DNA of 6,881 bases from JACKGW01 sp964586025. Lineage in GTDB: Bacteria > Planctomycetota > PLA2 > JAEUHO01. The notes under the pieces are model-generated. The model had not been told where the DNA came from. It ran no database searches and saw only the letters and a list, made by a program, of their open reading frames with translations. The stretch spans positions 1-6,881 of the forward strand of contig CAZPGF010000136.1 in the NCBI GenBank assembly GCA_964586025.1, given 5' to 3'. Positions 4,822 through 6,881 of the stretch are shown piece by piece. Every line of letters starts with the position of its first letter. Positions within the stretch are counted from its first letter, which is position 1. A program made the translations under genes and the position numbers.

Positions 4822-6275
4822 CACGCGAGCGCGCCTCGGCGGGTGTGGCCATGAGGCGCGGGGAAGGGCCCGGGCAGCACCTTGCCCGGATTGAGGATGC
4901 CCGCCGGGTCGAGCGCGTCTTTGATCGCGCGCATCGTCGCGATCGCCACCGGGTCCCGACACTTCGGGAGGTGACGGCTCTGCAGGCAACCGACGCCATG
5001 TTCGCCGGTGATCGTTCCGCCGAGGGACACCGCGAGATCGAAGATCGCTTCGACGGCCGGTCCGAGTCGGCGGTCGCGCGCCGCGGGATCGACGTCGTCG
5101 GCGAACACGTTGACGTGGATGTTGCCGTCGCCCGCGTGTCCGTAACTGATCTGCCGCACGCCGAGTCGCTCCGCGATTTCCCTCACGCCTCGGAACAGCT
5201 CCGGAACCGACGCCGGCGGAACCGCCGTATCGCATTCGACGTACGTCGCCTGCTTTTTCACCGCGTCGCCGAGGCAGCGCCGGACCGCCCAGAGCTCGCG
5301 TTCGCGCGCCGGCGTGTCGGCGACGAGCACGTCACGGGCGCCCGCGTCGAGCAGGATCTCGCCGGCGCGACGCACGTCGCGCTCGACGAGGTCGTCGTCG
5401 GATCCGTCCACCTCGAGCATGAGCCAGCCGGCGGCGTCCTGATGCGGGACCGGACGACCGAGATGCGCCGCGGCGGCGTGCAGCGCGGCGCCTTCAACAA
5501 CTTCGAGCGTGGACGGCTGGATGCCCGAGCGAAAGACGGCGACCATCGCGTGCGCGGAGACGTCGAGGTCGTCGAACGGCGCGACGAGGGCGCGTCGCGC
5601 GGGGGGCCGCGGGATCAGTCGCAGCGTGGCCTCGGTGATGACCGCCAGCGTGCCTTCGCTGCCGACGAGCAGTTGGGTGAGGTTGTAGCCGGCGACGTCC
5701 TTGCGGAGTTTTCCGCCGGTGCGCATGGTCTCCCCGGACGCGAGGACCGCTTCCAGGGCGAGCACCCAGTCCTTCGTCACGCCGTACTTCACCGCATGCG
5801 GCCCGCCGGCGTTCTCGGCGAGGTTTCCGCCGATCTGGCAACTGCCGGCGGAAGCCGGGTCGGGGGGATAGGCGAGGCCGTGCCGGCCGACCTCGTCCTG
5901 GAGGACCTGGTTGATCACGCCGGGCTGGACGCGGACCATGCGGTTGGCGACGTCGATCTCGACGATGCGGTTCATCCGTTCGACGCAGAGCACGATCCCG
6001 CCGAACACCGGGAGCGCTCCACCGGAAAGCCCCGTGCCGGCGCCTCGAGGCGTCACCGGCAGGCGACGGGAGGAGGCGTGCGCGAGGATCGCGGCCACCT
6101 GGTCGGTGCGCGACGGTAGGACGACGACGTCCGGCCGGTACTGCCAGTCGGCGGTTTCGTCGCGCCCGTAGACGAGGAGGCGCGCCTCGTCCGACGCGGT
6201 GACGACCGCATCCGACCCGACGATCGCGGCGAGCGCATCGGCGTCGGCGGGCGTGACGGTTGCGTACGGGCGCAT
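4821..6275 (-). CDS. GlcD-type FAD-linked 2-hydroxyacid dehydrogenase
   Basis: A 484-residue flavoprotein of the FAD_binding_4 plus FAD-oxidase_C family, which includes glycolate oxidase GlcD and D-lactate dehydrogenases. It oxidises a 2-hydroxyacid to a 2-oxoacid. The FAD-binding domain shows PRGAGTGLSGG (76-86), SCQIGGNLAENAGG (145-158) and LLVGSEGTLAVIT (202-214). The substrate domain has SYGHAGDGNIHVN (377-389) and TGEHGVG (423-429), where His380, His387 and Glu425 are the expected metal ligands, then the terminal DPAGILNPGKVLP (456-468). The length is typical. The ATG at 6275 was chosen because family similarity begins just after it, although only a weak purine-rich site precedes it. The open frame continues to 6581 without family-like sequence. 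No GlcE or GlcF partner is adjacent; the next gene, overlapping as TGATG, is the NifU-like [2Fe-2S] protein, a possible electron acceptor. Exact substrate unknown. Confidence 0.95.
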   Translation of the reverse strand: MRPYATVTPADADALAAIVGSDAVVTASDEARLLVYGRDETADWQYRPDVVVLPSRTDQVAAILAHASSRRLPVTPRGAGTGLSGGALPVFGGIVLCVERMNRIVEIDVANRMVRVQPGVINQVLQDEVGRHGLAYPPDPASAGSCQIGGNLAENAGGPHAVKYGVTKDWVLALEAVLASGETMRTGGKLRKDVAGYNLTQLLVGSEGTLAVITEATLRLIPRPPARRALVAPFDDLDVSAHAMVAVFRSGIQPSTLEVVEGAALHAAAAHLGRPVPHQDAAGWLMLEVDGSDDDLVERDVRRAGEILLDAGARDVLVADTPARERELWAVRRCLGDAVKKQATYVECDTAVPPASVPELFRGVREIAERLGVRQISYGHAGDGNIHVNVFADDVDPAARDRRLGPAVEAIFDLAVSLGGTITGEHGVGCLQSRHLPKCRDPVAIATMRAIKDALDPAGILNPGKVLPGPFPAPHGHTRRGALA

Positions 6276-6356
6276 TGCGGGCCATCTTCGACCGATCCGG
6301 CGGGGTGCCGAGAGAATGCGCGATCGCCGCGACACGCGAGGGCGCAGGAGGTCGAG
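6276..6356. promoter_or_regulatory. Divergent spacer between the flavoprotein and secreted-protein genes
   Basis: This 81-bp gap separates two outward-facing genes, so both transcripts should start in or near it. I see a very weak plus-strand candidate, TTCGAC followed by GAGAAT, but the spacing is about 19 bases and I would not rely on it. No clear operator was seen. Confidence 0.4.
6346..6351 (+). promoter_or_regulatory. Perfect Shine-Dalgarno AGGAGG
   Basis: AGGAGG ends five bases before the ATG at 6357. It is the strongest ribosome binding site in the window and fixes the start of the secreted protein, ruling out the out-of-frame ATG at 6316. Confidence 0.85.
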
Positions 6357-6881
6357 ATGCAGGACGCCGTCCGATCCCGCGTCGCACGTTGCGCGCTGTG
6401 GTTCACATGCGTGCTCGCCCTGGCGCCGTTTGACGCCACGCCGGCGCGCGGTGAGGAGGTCCCGGCGAACGAGGATGAGCTGCTCGCCGCGCTGCGGGAC
6501 CTGGGCGTCGCGCCCGAGCACCTCGGCTACGCGCCGCATGCGCACTGGCCGCGCTATCCGCATCCGGCGACGATCCCGCACGTGATGCCGTTCTTCGCGG
6601 ACCTGTTCGCGCGACCGGCGGACACCTACGAGTTCGTTCGGACGCTCGGCAACGCCGTCGAGGACGGCATGACGACGGAGGTGCTTCGCTCCGTTCCCGA
6701 TCCGCAGAGCCGCCGCGAAGCGCTGGCCCTCTTGGCCATGCGTCTCGGGACCGAACGGCGCATCGGCGGAATGCGCGGCTTCTCCGTGAACCTCGATGCC
6801 GCCGTCGGCGGCGAGCGTTCACTCGCCGACGCGATCGACCTGGTGTTCGAGAGGGCCGGTGCTCCTCGCGAACGTGGCCTG
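6357..6881 (+). CDS. Secreted protein of unknown function, 3' end missing
   Basis: The window holds the first 175 residues of a gene that runs off the right edge. The N-terminus is a signal peptide: MQDAVRSRVARC is basic, ALWFTCVLALAPF is the hydrophobic core, and cleavage is likely after a TPARG-type site near residue 32, before an acidic EEVPANEDE stretch. No lipobox is evident. The mature part begins with a helical segment, then an aromatic, His- and Pro-rich stretch (HAHWPRYPHP, about 61-70) and a helical region including MPFFADLFARP. I do not recognise the family and do not assign a function. The start is set by the AGGAGG site and the signal peptide. It is transcribed away from the flavoprotein gene, so a functional link is not implied beyond a shared spacer. 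Confidence 0.85.
   Translation, partial: MQDAVRSRVARCALWFTCVLALAPFDATPARGEEVPANEDELLAALRDLGVAPEHLGYAPHAHWPRYPHPATIPHVMPFFADLFARPADTYEFVRTLGNAVEDGMTTEVLRSVPDPQSRREALALLAMRLGTERRIGGMRGFSVNLDAAVGGERSLADAIDLVFERAGAPRERGL

Noticed and set aside
4845..6119. Long plus-strand open frame (424 residues) opposite the flavoprotein gene
   Set aside because: It is antisense to an intact GlcD-type gene, has an Arg/Val/Asp-rich composition typical of a shadow frame, and no recognisable motif or ribosome binding site.
6276..6581. N-terminal extension of the flavoprotein to an upstream start
   Set aside because: The extra residues are Arg-rich, carry no family similarity, and run antisense through the signal peptide of the secreted protein, which has a perfect ribosome binding site.

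Overview
This is a very GC-rich bacterial window with strong G/C bias at third codon positions, tight gene spacing and overlapping start/stop codons. It carries eight protein genes, two of them cut by the window edges. No rRNA, tRNA, CRISPR array, insertion sequence or phage gene is visible. The organism cannot be named from this stretch. The mix (branched-chain-type E1 pair, DUF2203, a GlcD-like flavoprotein, a secreted protein I cannot place) would fit a high-GC planctomycete, deltaproteobacterial-type or similar environmental lineage, but that is a guess.

Layout, left to right. (1) Positions 1-1711, minus strand: a two-gene operon for the E1 alpha and E1 beta subunits of a thiamine-diphosphate 2-oxoacid dehydrogenase. 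Alpha comes first; beta runs off the left edge. The signatures are closer to branched-chain 2-oxoacid dehydrogenase than to pyruvate dehydrogenase. A 10-bp perfect hairpin lies between them. (2) 1712-1892: divergent spacer. (3) 1893-2954, plus strand: a small putative lipoprotein of unknown function followed closely by folE (GTP cyclohydrolase I). (4) 2972-3798, minus strand: a DUF2203 gene overlapping a HIT-family gene by ATGA, converging on folE with only 17 bp between stops. (5) 3799-3984: a strongly structured spacer with a 14-bp perfect, 3-nt-loop hairpin whose arm also matches the downstream Shine-Dalgarno. (6) 3985-6275, minus strand: a GlcD-type FAD-linked 2-hydroxyacid dehydrogenase coupled by a TGATG overlap to a NifU-like protein. 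(7) 6276-6881: divergent spacer, then the 5' end of a plus-strand secreted protein with a perfect AGGAGG ribosome binding site.

Most of the window is ordinary metabolism. The observation most worth following is the NifU-like protein: it keeps the central BFD-type [2Fe-2S] cysteines, but its IscU-like N-terminal domain and Nfu-like C-terminal domain have lost the cluster-scaffold cysteines. It is translationally coupled to a flavin dehydrogenase. That suggests a scaffold protein turned into an electron-transfer partner for the flavoenzyme rather than an Fe-S assembly factor. This is a hypothesis from motif reading, not a demonstrated system.
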